From contig JAKSIU010000008.1 of assembly GCA_024398615.1 (NCBI GenBank), forward strand, positions 1 through 64,000: DNA of 64,000 bases, written 5' to 3'. Positions within the stretch are counted from its first letter, which is position 1. Each line of letters starts with the position of its first letter. Source of the DNA: Bacteroidaceae bacterium (GTDB lineage Bacteria > Bacteroidota > Bacteroidia > Bacteroidales > Bacteroidaceae). This document shows positions 17,979 through 27,803 of the stretch, in pieces. The translations under genes were made by a program, and so were the position numbers. Under the pieces are notes generated by a model, which did not search any database, was not told the DNA's origin, and saw nothing but the letters and a program-made list of their open reading frames with translations.

Positions 17979-18062
17979 TGCACGTTCCTTTATATGACTA
18001 ATGGGAAAAATGAAAAAATGGATTTTCACTATTTATAAACCAATTTTAAAACAAAAAGAAAA

Positions 18063-18722
18063 ATGAAGAAGATGTTTATGGCAGCTGCCCTTCTGGCAGT
18101 CGTATCACTGGCAAACGCTCAGGCTCCGGCCGATGCTCCTTACGGTGTCAAGTCAGGTGTTTACACCATGTCAATGGAAATGATGGGTAACGAAATGGTT
18201 ACCGAATATTATTTCGATGATTATGGCAAGAAGACTGCTACTGTATCAGAAGGTGGTGGCATGATGATGATGGGTGGTGACCAGGGTGGCAAGACCCGTA
18301 CCATTGAGGTTGAAGGCGTTCAGTATCGCGTAAACGACGCTGAGAAGACCGCAACCAAGATGCCTGACTTCGGTGGCTTTGGTGGTGGTTTCGGTGGCCA
18401 GCAGCAGATCAACTGGAACAAGCTGACTGATGAGGTCAAGAAGGCCAACAACATCAAGGAACTCGGTAAGGAAACCGTAGCAGGTGTTGAGTGCACAAAG
18501 TATTCAATGACTATGGACATGATGGGCAACTCAATGGAGCAGACCATCTGGATCTACAAAGGCATCACACTGAAGACCTCTATGCAGAGCGAAATGGGCG
18601 AATTCGGCCAGAGCTGCAAGAAGTTCGAAGAGAAGGCTGTTGAAGCTTCAATGTTTGCACTGCCTGCAAACTACAAGGTAGAAGAATTCCAGATGCCTGA
18701 CTTCGGCGGCATGGGCTTCTGA
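18063..18722 (+). CDS. Secreted DUF4412-like protein with Met- and Gly-rich segments
   Basis: 219 residues with a signal peptide ending at ANAQ (residue 20). The pattern GVYTMSMEMMGNEMVTEYYF, then VAGVECTKYSMTMDM, then IWIYKGITLKTSM resembles DUF4412 and related periplasmic proteins that recur in Bacteroidetes. Low-complexity stretches stand out: GGGMMMMGGDQGG near 67-79 and FGGFGGGFGGQQQ near 104-116. The function is unknown. A long leader and a strong terminator suggest a well-expressed single-gene unit. The FGG-type repeats recur in the CotH protein at 58.7 kb. Confidence 0.7.
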   Translation: MKKMFMAAALLAVVSLANAQAPADAPYGVKSGVYTMSMEMMGNEMVTEYYFDDYGKKTATVSEGGGMMMMGGDQGGKTRTIEVEGVQYRVNDAEKTATKMPDFGGFGGGFGGQQQINWNKLTDEVKKANNIKELGKETVAGVECTKYSMTMDMMGNSMEQTIWIYKGITLKTSMQSEMGEFGQSCKKFEEKAVEASMFALPANYKVEEFQMPDFGGMGF

Positions 18723-18741
18723 TTTCCAATAGCCAAAAAAT

Positions 18742-18780
18742 AAAAGACGGCTCCCAATCAGTTGGGGGCCGCCTTTTTTT
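18742..18780 (+). terminator. Rho-independent terminator after the DUF4412-like gene
   Basis: Arms around GGCTCCCAA and TTGGGGGCC (loop tcag) extend with one mismatch to AAAAG/CTTTT and end in a run of eight T. Confidence 0.85.
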
Positions 18781-18796
18781 ATGTATGGATATGATG

Positions 18797-19477
18797 TCAG
18801 ATTTCCGGTTCAAGGTAACCGCCCTTGGCGTCACGCTCAATCCTGAGACTTTCGTAGAAGTTTGTCTGAATGCCGGAAAAGTATGGGACGATCCAGAACA
18901 AGGCGATTCCCAATGTGAATACACTTAAGATGACAAGCCCGAAAAGACCCAGGTACTGGAGAAAAAATTGCCATTTGTGTCCTTTCATCATTTCCCGGCT
19001 TTCGTCAATTGCATCCATTATGCCCATTTCCGGGTTGTCAAGAAGAATGAACGGCGCCATTGCGTATGAGCACATTTTGATGAAACCCGGGATGAGCAGC
19101 AGCAGTGCCCAGAGAAATGTAAAAATGGAAACAATCAGATTGAGGGCCACAGCCTTGAGGTAACGTCCGTCCTTGAAGACGCTGAATGCATCATCGAATG
19201 TGATTCTCTCCTTTTCGCCACGGAACAGTTTGAGCATTCCAAGATAAACACCGTAGAATATGGGAGGTAGTACAAAAATGGACACAAGCAGATTCGCATT
19301 TGAAGACAGCCTTGCAAACTGGGAGACATTGAACGGGTTGTCAAGAGTCTGAATTGTCATTGGGATGTTCAGTGAACCTCCAATTATGAATGCGATCAGA
19401 GCGATTAGAGCCAAAACCGCCCAGCTGCCATGCAGACGCTTGCGTGCTTCCTTCCTGATTTGAGAATTTGATTTCAT
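18797..19477 (-). CDS. DUF975 family integral membrane protein
   Basis: 226 residues from the ATG at 19477. An upstream in-frame start would sit across the promoter element, and the family begins with (S)xIRKEARKRL as here. Several hydrophobic segments follow (ALIALIAFIIGG, LVSIFVLPPIFYGVYLGML, SIFTFLWALLLLIPGF, YLGLFGLVILSVFTLGI), giving about 5-6 membrane helices. The family function is unknown. It is divergent from the GNAT gene with facing promoter elements between them. Confidence 0.85.
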   Translation of the reverse strand: MKSNSQIRKEARKRLHGSWAVLALIALIAFIIGGSLNIPMTIQTLDNPFNVSQFARLSSNANLLVSIFVLPPIFYGVYLGMLKLFRGEKERITFDDAFSVFKDGRYLKAVALNLIVSIFTFLWALLLLIPGFIKMCSYAMAPFILLDNPEMGIMDAIDESREMMKGHKWQFFLQYLGLFGLVILSVFTLGIALFWIVPYFSGIQTNFYESLRIERDAKGGYLEPEI

Positions 19478-19510
19478 AGTTGTTTTATGGTTGTAGTATT
19501 CGTTTTGCCA

Positions 19511-19529
19511 CAAAGATATTGTATTTTTG
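19511..19529. promoter_or_regulatory. Divergent -7 elements between the DUF975 and GNAT genes
   Basis: TATCTTTG on the minus strand (19511-19518) points at the DUF975 gene. TATTTTTG on the plus strand (19522-19529) points at the GNAT gene. They are 3 bp apart, so the two polymerases would compete. Confidence 0.45.
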
Positions 19530-19552
19530 TAAAGTTAAACCTATACGAAGTA

Positions 19553-20677
19553 ATGAAAGTTACAGTTAAGGAAGTTTCCGGCAGAAGGGATCTGAGACGT
19601 TTTGTCGATTTCCCCAATAGGATGTATAAAGACAATCCGTATTACGTGCCGCAGCTGATCAAGGCCGATATGGATGCCCTGAACCCGAAGTCGAACCATG
19701 CTTTTGAAGTGTGCGATGTATGCTTGTGGATGGCGTATGACGAAAAGGGACAGGAGGTCGGCAGAATAGCCGGAATCATTAACCGTTCGTTCAATGACAA
19801 GAACGGACTTGGACGGGCGCGTTTCAGTTATGTCGATTTCATTGATGACGACAGCGTGGTCGATGCACTTCTTGACACGGTGGAAGCCTGGGCACGCAGT
19901 CATGGCATGACAGAGATTTCCGGACCAGAAGGAATGCTGGAGTTCGATGTCGCAGGTGTGCTGGTGGATGGTTTTGACAAACTGCCTACCGCTTACGGCA
20001 AATATAACTTTCCTTATTATGAGGCACAATTCCTGCGTCGCGGATATGTCAAGGAGATGGACTGGATTGAATCGGTAATCACCATACCTGAAGATCTGCC
20101 GGACATCTATTACCATGCATCTGAATCCATTCCGGCGCGTATGGGCCTGAGGCTTGTGAATTTCAGTTCCAAGAAGGAAATGCTGCCTTATCTGACCGAT
20201 GTGTTTGATCTGATGAACAGGTCATATTCCAAACTGTACGGATTTACGGAACTGACAGAAGGCCAGAAGGAAGATCTTAAGAATCAGTTCTTCCCTAATG
20301 TGAATCCGGACCTTGTCAAGGTTATTCTGGACAGGAATGACAGGATGGTGGCATTCTGCGTCTGGATGCCGTCGCTTTCTGTGGCTTTGCAGAAGTGTCA
20401 CGGTCGCCTGTTCCCGTTCGGCTTCATTCACATTCTGCGTGCTCTCAGACACAATGACCGTCTGGACACTTTGCTTGTCGGTATTGACGAGGAGTATCGC
20501 AATAAGGGATTGACCGCACTTATGTTCACGAAAATGTGGCCGGTCCTGAAGAAGATAGGAGTCAGGTATGTTGAGACGACACGTGAGCTTGAAACCAACG
20601 TGCATGTCCAGAACCTGATGAAACGCTTTGACTATGAGACTGTCAAACGTGCCCGTTGCTACATTCATAAGCTGTAG
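19553..20677 (+). CDS. GNAT-fold N-acetyltransferase-like protein
   Basis: 374 residues from the ATG at 19553. The upstream extension to 19487 overlaps the promoter region and is rejected. The N-terminal part (RRFVDFPNRMYKDNPYYVPQL) and C-terminal part (DTLLVGIDEEYRNKGLTALM, the acetyl-CoA pyrophosphate loop, near 310-330) match a Bacteroidetes family of large GNAT-like proteins of unknown substrate. FPFGFIHILRALR near 285 is conserved in that family. It is cytosolic and single-gene. It converges with the CotH-kinase gene. Confidence 0.75.
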   Translation: MKVTVKEVSGRRDLRRFVDFPNRMYKDNPYYVPQLIKADMDALNPKSNHAFEVCDVCLWMAYDEKGQEVGRIAGIINRSFNDKNGLGRARFSYVDFIDDDSVVDALLDTVEAWARSHGMTEISGPEGMLEFDVAGVLVDGFDKLPTAYGKYNFPYYEAQFLRRGYVKEMDWIESVITIPEDLPDIYYHASESIPARMGLRLVNFSSKKEMLPYLTDVFDLMNRSYSKLYGFTELTEGQKEDLKNQFFPNVNPDLVKVILDRNDRMVAFCVWMPSLSVALQKCHGRLFPFGFIHILRALRHNDRLDTLLVGIDEEYRNKGLTALMFTKMWPVLKKIGVRYVETTRELETNVHVQNLMKRFDYETVKRARCYIHKL

Positions 20678-20703
20678 TTCCGGCAATCCCAATAGACTCC
20701 CCT

Positions 20704-23541
20704 TTATCTGACGGACAATTTCTTTCCGTTCCTGATGTAGATTTCCCCTTTGCGGAAACTGTTGGCCGGACGTCCGAAAGTATCGTATATCGGACTTTGG
20801 ATTCCATTGTCCAGAATGTCGCTGTCATCGGCTCTGATAGGTAGCACAGGTGCCAGCCAGCCCTTGTCGATTGCCGTGTCGGTGGGGGAGAGACGGTTGG
20901 AATGACCTATTGAGGGATAGTCCATTATGAATGACTGACTGCCTCCGTCGGGATATAGGCCGACACTCTGCAGTGAGCCGTGCGCCGGATACATGAGCGT
21001 GTCAGCCCAGGCCATATCTGATGATGTCAGAATAACCATGCTGACATCGGAATCCGACAGCTTGAACGGAGCATGCAGTTCTGTCGGGCCATCCTGCTTG
21101 TCACACCAGATTGTCAGCAGACCGGCGGCTGGAATTCTGGTGCCGCTGGGCAGACGGTATTTGAGAGGATCTTCCGGATTGTCACTCAGGTACATTCCGC
21201 CGGCATCGTATTCCTTGTCCGTGCAGTTGTAGAGCTCGATGCAGTCTGAACGCTTCCACAGCGCGTTCATGAAAATGCCGTTGTCCGCACTTACCTCATT
21301 GATTCTGATGGGACAGGCACTTTCGCTTAAGGGCTTGAATGTGGCTGTCAGGGTCTGCGATTCGGATGTCAGGCTGTAGCTTGCCGATGCCGATACTGTC
21401 TTGTTGAAACGGTCTTTCCAACCTGCAAACATATAACCGTCCGGTGCCTGGACATCGATCTGTGCCGGCAGGAAGACCTTGCCCTTGAATTCGCCTGTGG
21501 GTACTGGCAGACCATTGATGGTTATTACCGCACCTGGAATGTTTGCACTGAGATTCTTTCCTACGGCTTTCTTGCCTGACAGACCGGCATAAGACCAATT
21601 CTCAAGTTCTGAGAATTTGGTGTCCCGGTATGATGTGGTGAGTTTGCCGAGTTTGTTTACGTCGCTCTGTGGACTTTCGTTGTTGAAAGCCATTTCACGG
21701 CTGGCTCGGGCGGCCAGTTCCTTTACTATGCTGCTGCATCGGTTTGGCTCGAATACGCTTGATGCGACAATGGAGAAGCTGTCAAGGAAAAGCTTGCGGA
21801 ATTCGTCATTCCCAAGCATGCCATGGAACAGGGTGACAATGGCGCAACGGTACTCTTCGTCATCGAACGCCTGGAATACGTTCTTGTTGGGAGTGCTGGA
21901 ACCTTCACCGAAACAGTAGTCAAGGTCGAACAGAATGAAACGGAAACGTCCGCCAGCCGACTCGTCGCGGAAAGCCTTGACGTTGTTCCTGGGCCAGTCC
22001 CAATTGTACATGAACAGTTCTACGGCCATGTAGTTGGCGAATTCACGTATGTCGACTATCCGGCATATTTCATTGTAAGCGTCATCGCTGCCAGCCTTCT
22101 GCGAGAGTTCGTACCATCGGTTCCAGGCATCGGCCGTACCGTTTACCAATGTGAAGCCGCCGTTGTTCAGACCGTTCTTGTGGTCGAATTTGATGCAGTT
22201 TATGTCATCTTCGTCAATGCCGTAGTTGGCGTAGCCGTATGATTTGTTGCTAGGTTCCCGTACATTGATTATTCCATGGAACTTGCCGTTTATGTAATGT
22301 TGGACCGGCTGGTAGGACTGGCAGTCCAGATCAAGTCCGCTGCGCAGAATGATTTCGTGAATGGCTGCATCCTTGAAACGCGGACCGCTGAAATTGCCTC
22401 CGTTCCTGATTTTCAGTTCCTTGTATTTGTTGTAAGGCTTGTCATTGAAAATCCTGATGGCAAAGAAATTGTCCTGTCCGAATTTCTTCTTTGCCTGAAT
22501 CTTGAAGGGGTGGGGCTCATAGGCGCGGCTGTATCGGCCTGAGGGGCACATCTCAACTTCCTGACTTAGCAGAACTGTTCCATCAACGTCTATGAATTCC
22601 ACGTTTGCTGCGCGGTCCCATTCGCGGTTCCAGTTACATAAGTCTGTCTGTCCGTTACCGTCCTTGCCGTGAGGTCCCTTGGCCCAGAGACCGTATTCGG
22701 TACTGTACAGACCGTCATTGGCGCTGACCACTGACAGGACAGGAATCTGATAGTCGTTGCTTGTCTTTATGTATGACCTTGTCACTACAGGGCTTGGCAG
22801 CCAACCGTCCTTGTAGAATCTGAAACGATAGACCTTGGTTTCGTTTACGGTGTGTGAACCGGCGCTTTCCTTCACTCCGGTGGCGTCCTTGTATGGGGTG
22901 GAGCCGTCTTTGGTGTAGAGAAGGGTGACCCCTTCAGGGATGTCAATGTTGAAATAGAACTGGTCAGTGAAAAGACAGGACTGTACGTCCGGTTCAGGTG
23001 CGGGCAGTTGTTCATCGGCAAACGGACTGCCGTTGTTCGTCTTGCCTGGTGTGGGAAAACCGGTGTATCCCCATTCCTGAGAACCGTCAGTAGTACGTGC
23101 CCATGATATGCGGGCCGGTGTGGCGGGGTACTCGACCGCATCCACTATCTCGCCGTCAGGATTGGACAGCACGACCATTCCTCCCTCCACGTCAAGGTCA
23201 TAATCAATCTGAGCCTGACAGTAGTCATCCTTGTGTCCAATCCAAAGAACAAGACATGCACCTGGCTTTACGGTGCGGATCCGGTTTCCTAACGGGTATC
23301 CTTTGTTGTCTTCGATACTTGTTCCAAGATACCATCCTCTAAGATTGACGGATTCGGTGCCGGAATTATAGATTTCAATCCAGTTGCCGTAGTTGTATGA
23401 AGGGTCAAGGAACATGTCCACATTGGCGGGCATGATCTCATTGACGCACAAAGCCGATCCCGTCTGGGCATCGGCTTTCGTGCTGGCGCTTATCAGTATT
23501 GCTGCCACTGCGAACATGGGCAGCGCGGACGGCTTACTCAT
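20704..23541 (-). CDS. Secreted CotH-kinase protein with two lamin-tail domains
   Basis: 945 residues with a signal peptide ending near ADAQ (residue 26). Order of regions: lamin-tail domain at about 30-150 (VNEIMPANVD...WIEIYNSG), a chitobiase/HEX C-terminal-like strand domain at about 185-260 (YTKDGSTPY), CotH kinase fold at about 270-620 with LKIRNGGNFSG, GIINVREPSNK and RFILFDLDYCFG, an InlB-type GYMFAGWKD module near 690, and a second lamin-tail domain at about 750-880. The C-terminus YDTFGRP...GEIYIRNGKKL resembles the sorting-type tails common in Prevotella and relatives. CotH proteins phosphorylate secreted proteins in spore formers; the substrate here is unknown. It starts 12 nt after rny on the same strand. 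Confidence 0.85.
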   Translation of the reverse strand: MSKPSALPMFAVAAILISASTKADAQTGSALCVNEIMPANVDMFLDPSYNYGNWIEIYNSGTESVNLRGWYLGTSIEDNKGYPLGNRIRTVKPGACLVLWIGHKDDYCQAQIDYDLDVEGGMVVLSNPDGEIVDAVEYPATPARISWARTTDGSQEWGYTGFPTPGKTNNGSPFADEQLPAPEPDVQSCLFTDQFYFNIDIPEGVTLLYTKDGSTPYKDATGVKESAGSHTVNETKVYRFRFYKDGWLPSPVVTRSYIKTSNDYQIPVLSVVSANDGLYSTEYGLWAKGPHGKDGNGQTDLCNWNREWDRAANVEFIDVDGTVLLSQEVEMCPSGRYSRAYEPHPFKIQAKKKFGQDNFFAIRIFNDKPYNKYKELKIRNGGNFSGPRFKDAAIHEIILRSGLDLDCQSYQPVQHYINGKFHGIINVREPSNKSYGYANYGIDEDDINCIKFDHKNGLNNGGFTLVNGTADAWNRWYELSQKAGSDDAYNEICRIVDIREFANYMAVELFMYNWDWPRNNVKAFRDESAGGRFRFILFDLDYCFGEGSSTPNKNVFQAFDDEEYRCAIVTLFHGMLGNDEFRKLFLDSFSIVASSVFEPNRCSSIVKELAARASREMAFNNESPQSDVNKLGKLTTSYRDTKFSELENWSYAGLSGKKAVGKNLSANIPGAVITINGLPVPTGEFKGKVFLPAQIDVQAPDGYMFAGWKDRFNKTVSASASYSLTSESQTLTATFKPLSESACPIRINEVSADNGIFMNALWKRSDCIELYNCTDKEYDAGGMYLSDNPEDPLKYRLPSGTRIPAAGLLTIWCDKQDGPTELHAPFKLSDSDVSMVILTSSDMAWADTLMYPAHGSLQSVGLYPDGGSQSFIMDYPSIGHSNRLSPTDTAIDKGWLAPVLPIRADDSDILDNGIQSPIYDTFGRPANSFRKGEIYIRNGKKLSVR

Positions 23542-23553
23542 GCTGGCGTGTGG

Positions 23554-25083
23554 TTAGCGTGCGTAATTGACGGCTCTTGTCTCGCGGATTACGGTAATCT
23601 TGACCTGACCGGGATATGTCATCTCGTTCTGGATCTTCTGTGCGATTTCGGCCGACAGCAGTTCTGTCTGCTTGTCATCAATCTTGTCGGCACCGACTAT
23701 CACACGCAGTTCGCGACCGGCCTGAATGGCGTATGTCTTTGTAACACCGGGATATGACATTGCAATCTTCTCCAGGTCATTGAGACGCTTGATGTATGCT
23801 TCGACAATTTCGCGGCGGGCACCGGGACGTGCGCCTGAAATGGCATCGCAGATCTGCACGATCGGGGCAATGAGGCTGGTCATCTCGCATTCGTCATGGT
23901 GGGCTCCGATGGCGTTGCAGATATCCGGTTTCTCCTTGTATTTTTCTGCCAGATGCATACCGTATTCGGCATGTGCCATCTCGGTTTCCTCGTCAGGTAC
24001 CTTACCTATATCATGCAGCAGACCGGCACGTTTTGCCTTCTTGGGGTTCAGACCCAGTTCCGATGCCATGACTGCGCAGAGGTTTGCGGTCTCGCGTGCG
24101 TGCTGCAGCAGGTTCTGACCGTATGACGAACGGTATTTCATCTTGCCGATAATGCGGATGAGCTCCGGATGCAGACCATGAATGCCAAGGTCGATGGTGG
24201 TGCGCTTACCTGTCTCGATAATCTCTTCTTCAACCTGCTTCTGAACCTTTGCAACCACTTCCTCAATGCGTGCGGGATGTATGCGGCCATCGGCAACCAA
24301 CTGGTGCAGTGCCAGACGTGCAATCTCACGGCGTACCGGGTCGAAGGCCGATATCACAATGGCCTCAGGCGTATCGTCAACGACGATTTCAACACCGCAG
24401 GCAGCTTCAATGGCGCGGATGTTGCGTCCTTCGCGACCAATGATTCGACCCTTCATCTCGTCATTGTCAATATGGAAGACAGTGACGGAATTCTCGATGG
24501 CGGTTTCAGTGCCTATTCTCTGGATGGTCTGGATGACAATCTTCTTGGCTTCCTTGCTGGCGGTCATCTTGGCATCATCGATGATGTCGTTGATGTATGA
24601 TGCAGCCTGAGTCTTGGCCTCTTCCTTGAGTGATTCCACAAGGCGGTCCTTGGCTTCCTGTGCTGACAGTCCGCTTATGACTTCGAGTTTCTCACGTTCC
24701 TGCTTCTGCAACTTTTCCAGTTCCTCCTTCTTCTCTTCAAGTACGGCAGACTGGTTTTCCAGATTCTCTTTCAGGTTTTCAATCTCCTGATTCCTGCGCT
24801 GCAGGTCATCGTGCCGCTGGTTCAGCTGCATTTCCTTCTGACGCAGACGGTTCTCGTTCTGCTGCAGCTTCTGGTCGCGCTGCTGGACTTCCTTTTCAAG
24901 TTCTGCCTTCTTGTTGAGGAACTTTTCCTTTACTTCAAGCAACTTGTCACGCTTGATGGCCTCGGCCTGTGATTCAGCATCCTTGAGACGCTGGGCAATT
25001 TTCCTGTTCCACTTTCCGTTTGCCAGAATCCAGGCGACTGCAGCGCCTGCAATAAGGCCGATGACTAAAAATATGTATTGCAT
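23554..25083 (-). CDS. rny: Ribonuclease Y
   Basis: 509 residues from the ATG at 25083. Earlier in-frame codons run through the structured region upstream and are rejected. The N-terminal membrane anchor [18 protein letters not shown] is followed by a long charged coiled coil (about 25-190). Then come a KH domain ([15 protein letters not shown]) and an HD domain with the metal-binding HD pair in [10 protein letters not shown]. RNase Y is the membrane-bound endonuclease that starts mRNA decay. It follows zapA, with a probable 6S RNA in between, and precedes the CotH gene by 12 nt. Confidence 0.97.
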   Translation of the reverse strand: MQYIFLVIGLIAGAAVAWILANGKWNRKIAQRLKDAESQAEAIKRDKLLEVKEKFLNKKAELEKEVQQRDQKLQQNENRLRQKEMQLNQRHDDLQRRNQEIENLKENLENQSAVLEEKKEELEKLQKQEREKLEVISGLSAQEAKDRLVESLKEEAKTQAASYINDIIDDAKMTASKEAKKIVIQTIQRIGTETAIENSVTVFHIDNDEMKGRIIGREGRNIRAIEAACGVEIVVDDTPEAIVISAFDPVRREIARLALHQLVADGRIHPARIEEVVAKVQKQVEEEIIETGKRTTIDLGIHGLHPELIRIIGKMKYRSSYGQNLLQHARETANLCAVMASELGLNPKKAKRAGLLHDIGKVPDEETEMAHAEYGMHLAEKYKEKPDICNAIGAHHDECEMTSLIAPIVQICDAISGARPGARREIVEAYIKRLNDLEKIAMSYPGVTKTYAIQAGRELRVIVGADKIDDKQTELLSAEIAQKIQNEMTYPGQVKITVIRETRAVNYAR

Positions 25084-25089
25084 CTTTTC

Positions 25090-25205
25090 TTGTTCAAATC
25101 TCCCTGTATGTTCATATATAAAACGCACCATCCCGCCGTCGAAAGGTTGGGAGAACCACCCTTCGGACAGGAAAGTGCGCGAAATCTCGTTGAAACTGTC
25201 TTGAA
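25090..25205 (-). ncRNA. ssrS: Candidate 6S RNA (SsrS) between zapA and rny
   Basis: The zapA-rny gap on the minus strand can fold into an open 6S-like rod. A distal stem GCGCAC/GTGCG encloses a hairpin (CGAAGGGTGG/CCAACCTTTCG, loop TTCTC). An unpaired bubble lies below it, and a weak closing helix joins GTTTCAA to TTTGAAC. I recall 6S RNA being annotated next to zapA or rny in Bacteroidetes, and it is next to zapA in enterobacteria. The ends are approximate and the closing stem is imperfect. Another structured leader of rny is possible. Confidence 0.45.
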
Positions 25206-25212
25206 ATGACCT

Positions 25213-25533
25213 TTATTCGGCTCCTTCAGCCTGATCCGCCTGCTCCGCCAGGAATGCATCCAGCTGGTTGTCCAGCTGTCTTATCCTATCGGCGTACGGC
25301 GCCGTATCGTTGAACTGTTCCCACATGACATTAGCCATCGATGTGTGGATGGCTGCCATGACACAGTATTTCTCTTCACTCAACTGCGGAAAACGTTTGC
25401 GGTACCTGTTGAGCTTATCGTTGATACGTCTGGCGGCTTCGCGGTACAGTTGTTCATCCTCCCTGCGGATTTTGAGGGGGTAGTATGTTCCGCCGACCAT
25501 CAGATTTATTTCAAAACAATCATCCATTGCCAA
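25213..25533 (-). CDS. zapA: Cell division protein ZapA
   Basis: 106 residues, typical for ZapA. It bundles FtsZ filaments at the division ring. The N-terminal strand-helix part contains INLMVGGTYYPLKI and REDEQLYREAARRINDKL. The C-terminal helix after residue 60 is suited to coiled-coil dimerisation. An alternative start at residue 3 is possible. It is preceded by a 98-residue coiled-coil gene (4-nt gap) and followed by the candidate 6S RNA and rny, the common Bacteroidetes order. Confidence 0.9.
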   Translation of the reverse strand: MAMDDCFEINLMVGGTYYPLKIRREDEQLYREAARRINDKLNRYRKRFPQLSEEKYCVMAAIHTSMANVMWEQFNDTAPYADRIRQLDNQLDAFLAEQADQAEGAE

Positions 25534-25537
25534 ATTA

Positions 25538-25834
25538 CTACTTCGTGTTCAACAATTCTATGCAATGGTCAATCTCACGCACCAGTCCTGCAATTCTGTG
25601 CTTTGTGCTGTCAAGGTCATGCCCTGAAACTTCAAGCACTTTGGACTGTTTAAGATTGCTGTAAGATTGCTCAAGTTCGTTCAGACGAGCTGTCAGACCC
25701 GATATTTGAGCGTCCTTTCCGGCCAGCTGTTCTTCAAGCATGCGGTTCCTGCACTTCAGGTTCTCGTAAAGGTCCATCAGCTTGCGGAGCTTCACTTCGA
25801 ACTGTTCGATGAGCAGTGAATCGTTGTCAGTCAT
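25538..25834 (-). CDS. Small coiled-coil protein upstream of zapA (ZapB-like position)
   Basis: 98 residues and no signal peptide. Heptad-like leucines and charged residues run from about 7 to 65 (EQFEVKLRKLMDLYENL, RMLEEQLAGKDAQISGL), predicting a coiled coil. It is conserved upstream of zapA in Bacteroidetes as I know the locus and is likely co-transcribed (4-nt gap). A role with ZapA at the division ring, like that of ZapB, is inference from position and shape only. Confidence 0.75.
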   Translation of the reverse strand: MTDNDSLLIEQFEVKLRKLMDLYENLKCRNRMLEEQLAGKDAQISGLTARLNELEQSYSNLKQSKVLEVSGHDLDSTKHRIAGLVREIDHCIELLNTK

Positions 25835-25867
25835 GACCGAATGGGTTTCTTACAGATTTCTTTCCGG

Positions 25868-25875
25868 CAAAATTA
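25868..25875 (-). promoter_or_regulatory. -7 promoter element (TAATTTTG) for the coiled-coil/zapA unit
   Basis: Exact TAnnTTTG on the minus strand, 33 nt before the start of the coiled-coil gene. Confidence 0.45.
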
Positions 25876-25942
25876 ATCAAAAACGCTCACATGACAATAT
25901 GTGATGCGGTTTTTGTTTGCATCGGACTTCTATGTTCCGGAG

Positions 25943-26599
25943 TTACTTGCGGTTGCGCAGCATTTCGCGTGCGGCTTCAAGGTCTTCCTTCTTTCTGGGT
26001 TCCTTCTTGGCCAGGAGCATCATGTTGAACGAATAGTCTGTCATCCAGTCCTCACTGAAGCCCAGATGCTGCTGGTACTGGCGTATGCTGTAGACCGTCT
26101 TGTAACTGGATTCGTCCTTCCATGAGTTGCTGGTCATGATCTTGTGGACAGCATCGCGGGTCATGTCCTTGAGGGCCTTCTTCATGAATGCCGGAATGCG
26201 GAACTTCCACTTGAGAATCGTACCTACCTGCATCATGAGATCGGAACTGAAGCCCTGGAACTGGAACATGAATGACTGCATCATGTTCACATTGCGGCAG
26301 TTCTTCTTGATGGCCGCATCGATTTCCTTGAAAAAGGAGTCGGGGAGCGAATACATCTGGCCCATCATCTTGCGGCAGCGTGCCTTTTCGGCTACGCCCA
26401 GCTTGTTGCCCTGGGTGGGAATCTTGAGGCCGCGCTTGAAGGTGGCCAGGTCGGGGAGCATGTTGATGTTGGTGAGGCCCATGTTGCCGGCCATTTCAGC
26501 CTGCAGATAGACACGGATGAGGGTCATGAAATCCTCCATTCCGCCAACGTTCTCAACTTCATCCTTCTTTTTGCTGAATATGTTTTTTACAAACCCCAT
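25943..26599 (-). CDS. Conserved Bacteroidales hypothetical protein
   Basis: 218 residues, with neither signal peptide nor membrane segment. It begins with a basic stretch (MGFVKNIFSKKKDE) and is mostly helical, with many methionines (MMGQMYSLPD, VNMMQSFMFQFQGFSSDLMMQVG). I do not recognise a characterised domain. Single gene, divergent from gap, with the intervening 147 bp holding the gap promoter. Length and composition suggest a cytosolic protein found across Bacteroidales. Confidence 0.7.
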   Translation of the reverse strand: MGFVKNIFSKKKDEVENVGGMEDFMTLIRVYLQAEMAGNMGLTNINMLPDLATFKRGLKIPTQGNKLGVAEKARCRKMMGQMYSLPDSFFKEIDAAIKKNCRNVNMMQSFMFQFQGFSSDLMMQVGTILKWKFRIPAFMKKALKDMTRDAVHKIMTSNSWKDESSYKTVYSIRQYQQHLGFSEDWMTDYSFNMMLLAKKEPRKKEDLEAAREMLRNRK

Positions 26600-26673
26600 G
26601 ATAATTTCTGAGTCTTAAAATGTTTTAACCTATTTAGTGTTCGGATTGTGGCGCGAAAGTAAAAAGAAATTCT

Positions 26674-26681
26674 TAATTTTG
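26674..26681 (+). promoter_or_regulatory. -7 promoter element (TAATTTTG) for gap
   Basis: Exact TAnnTTTG, giving a leader of about 60 nt before the gap ATG. Confidence 0.5.
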
Positions 26682-26734
26682 CGCCGTTTTATAAGGATTG
26701 AAAGAGAATTTTCATACAATATCAACGTTTTTAA

Positions 26735-27745
<1,011 letters not shown>

Positions 27746-27767
27746 TTTACAATTACCTGAATCCGAT

Positions 27768-27803
27768 AAATCCCTGCAGGTTTCCTGCGGGGATTTTTTT
27801 TTT
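27768..27803 (+). terminator. Rho-independent terminator of gap
   Basis: 13-bp stem (27768-27780 with 27784-27796, one G-T pair), 3-nt loop, followed by a run of T. Confidence 0.92.

Noticed and set aside
25084..25131. 16-codon upstream extension of rny
   Set aside because: It runs through the structured intergenic region and displaces the membrane anchor from the N-terminus.
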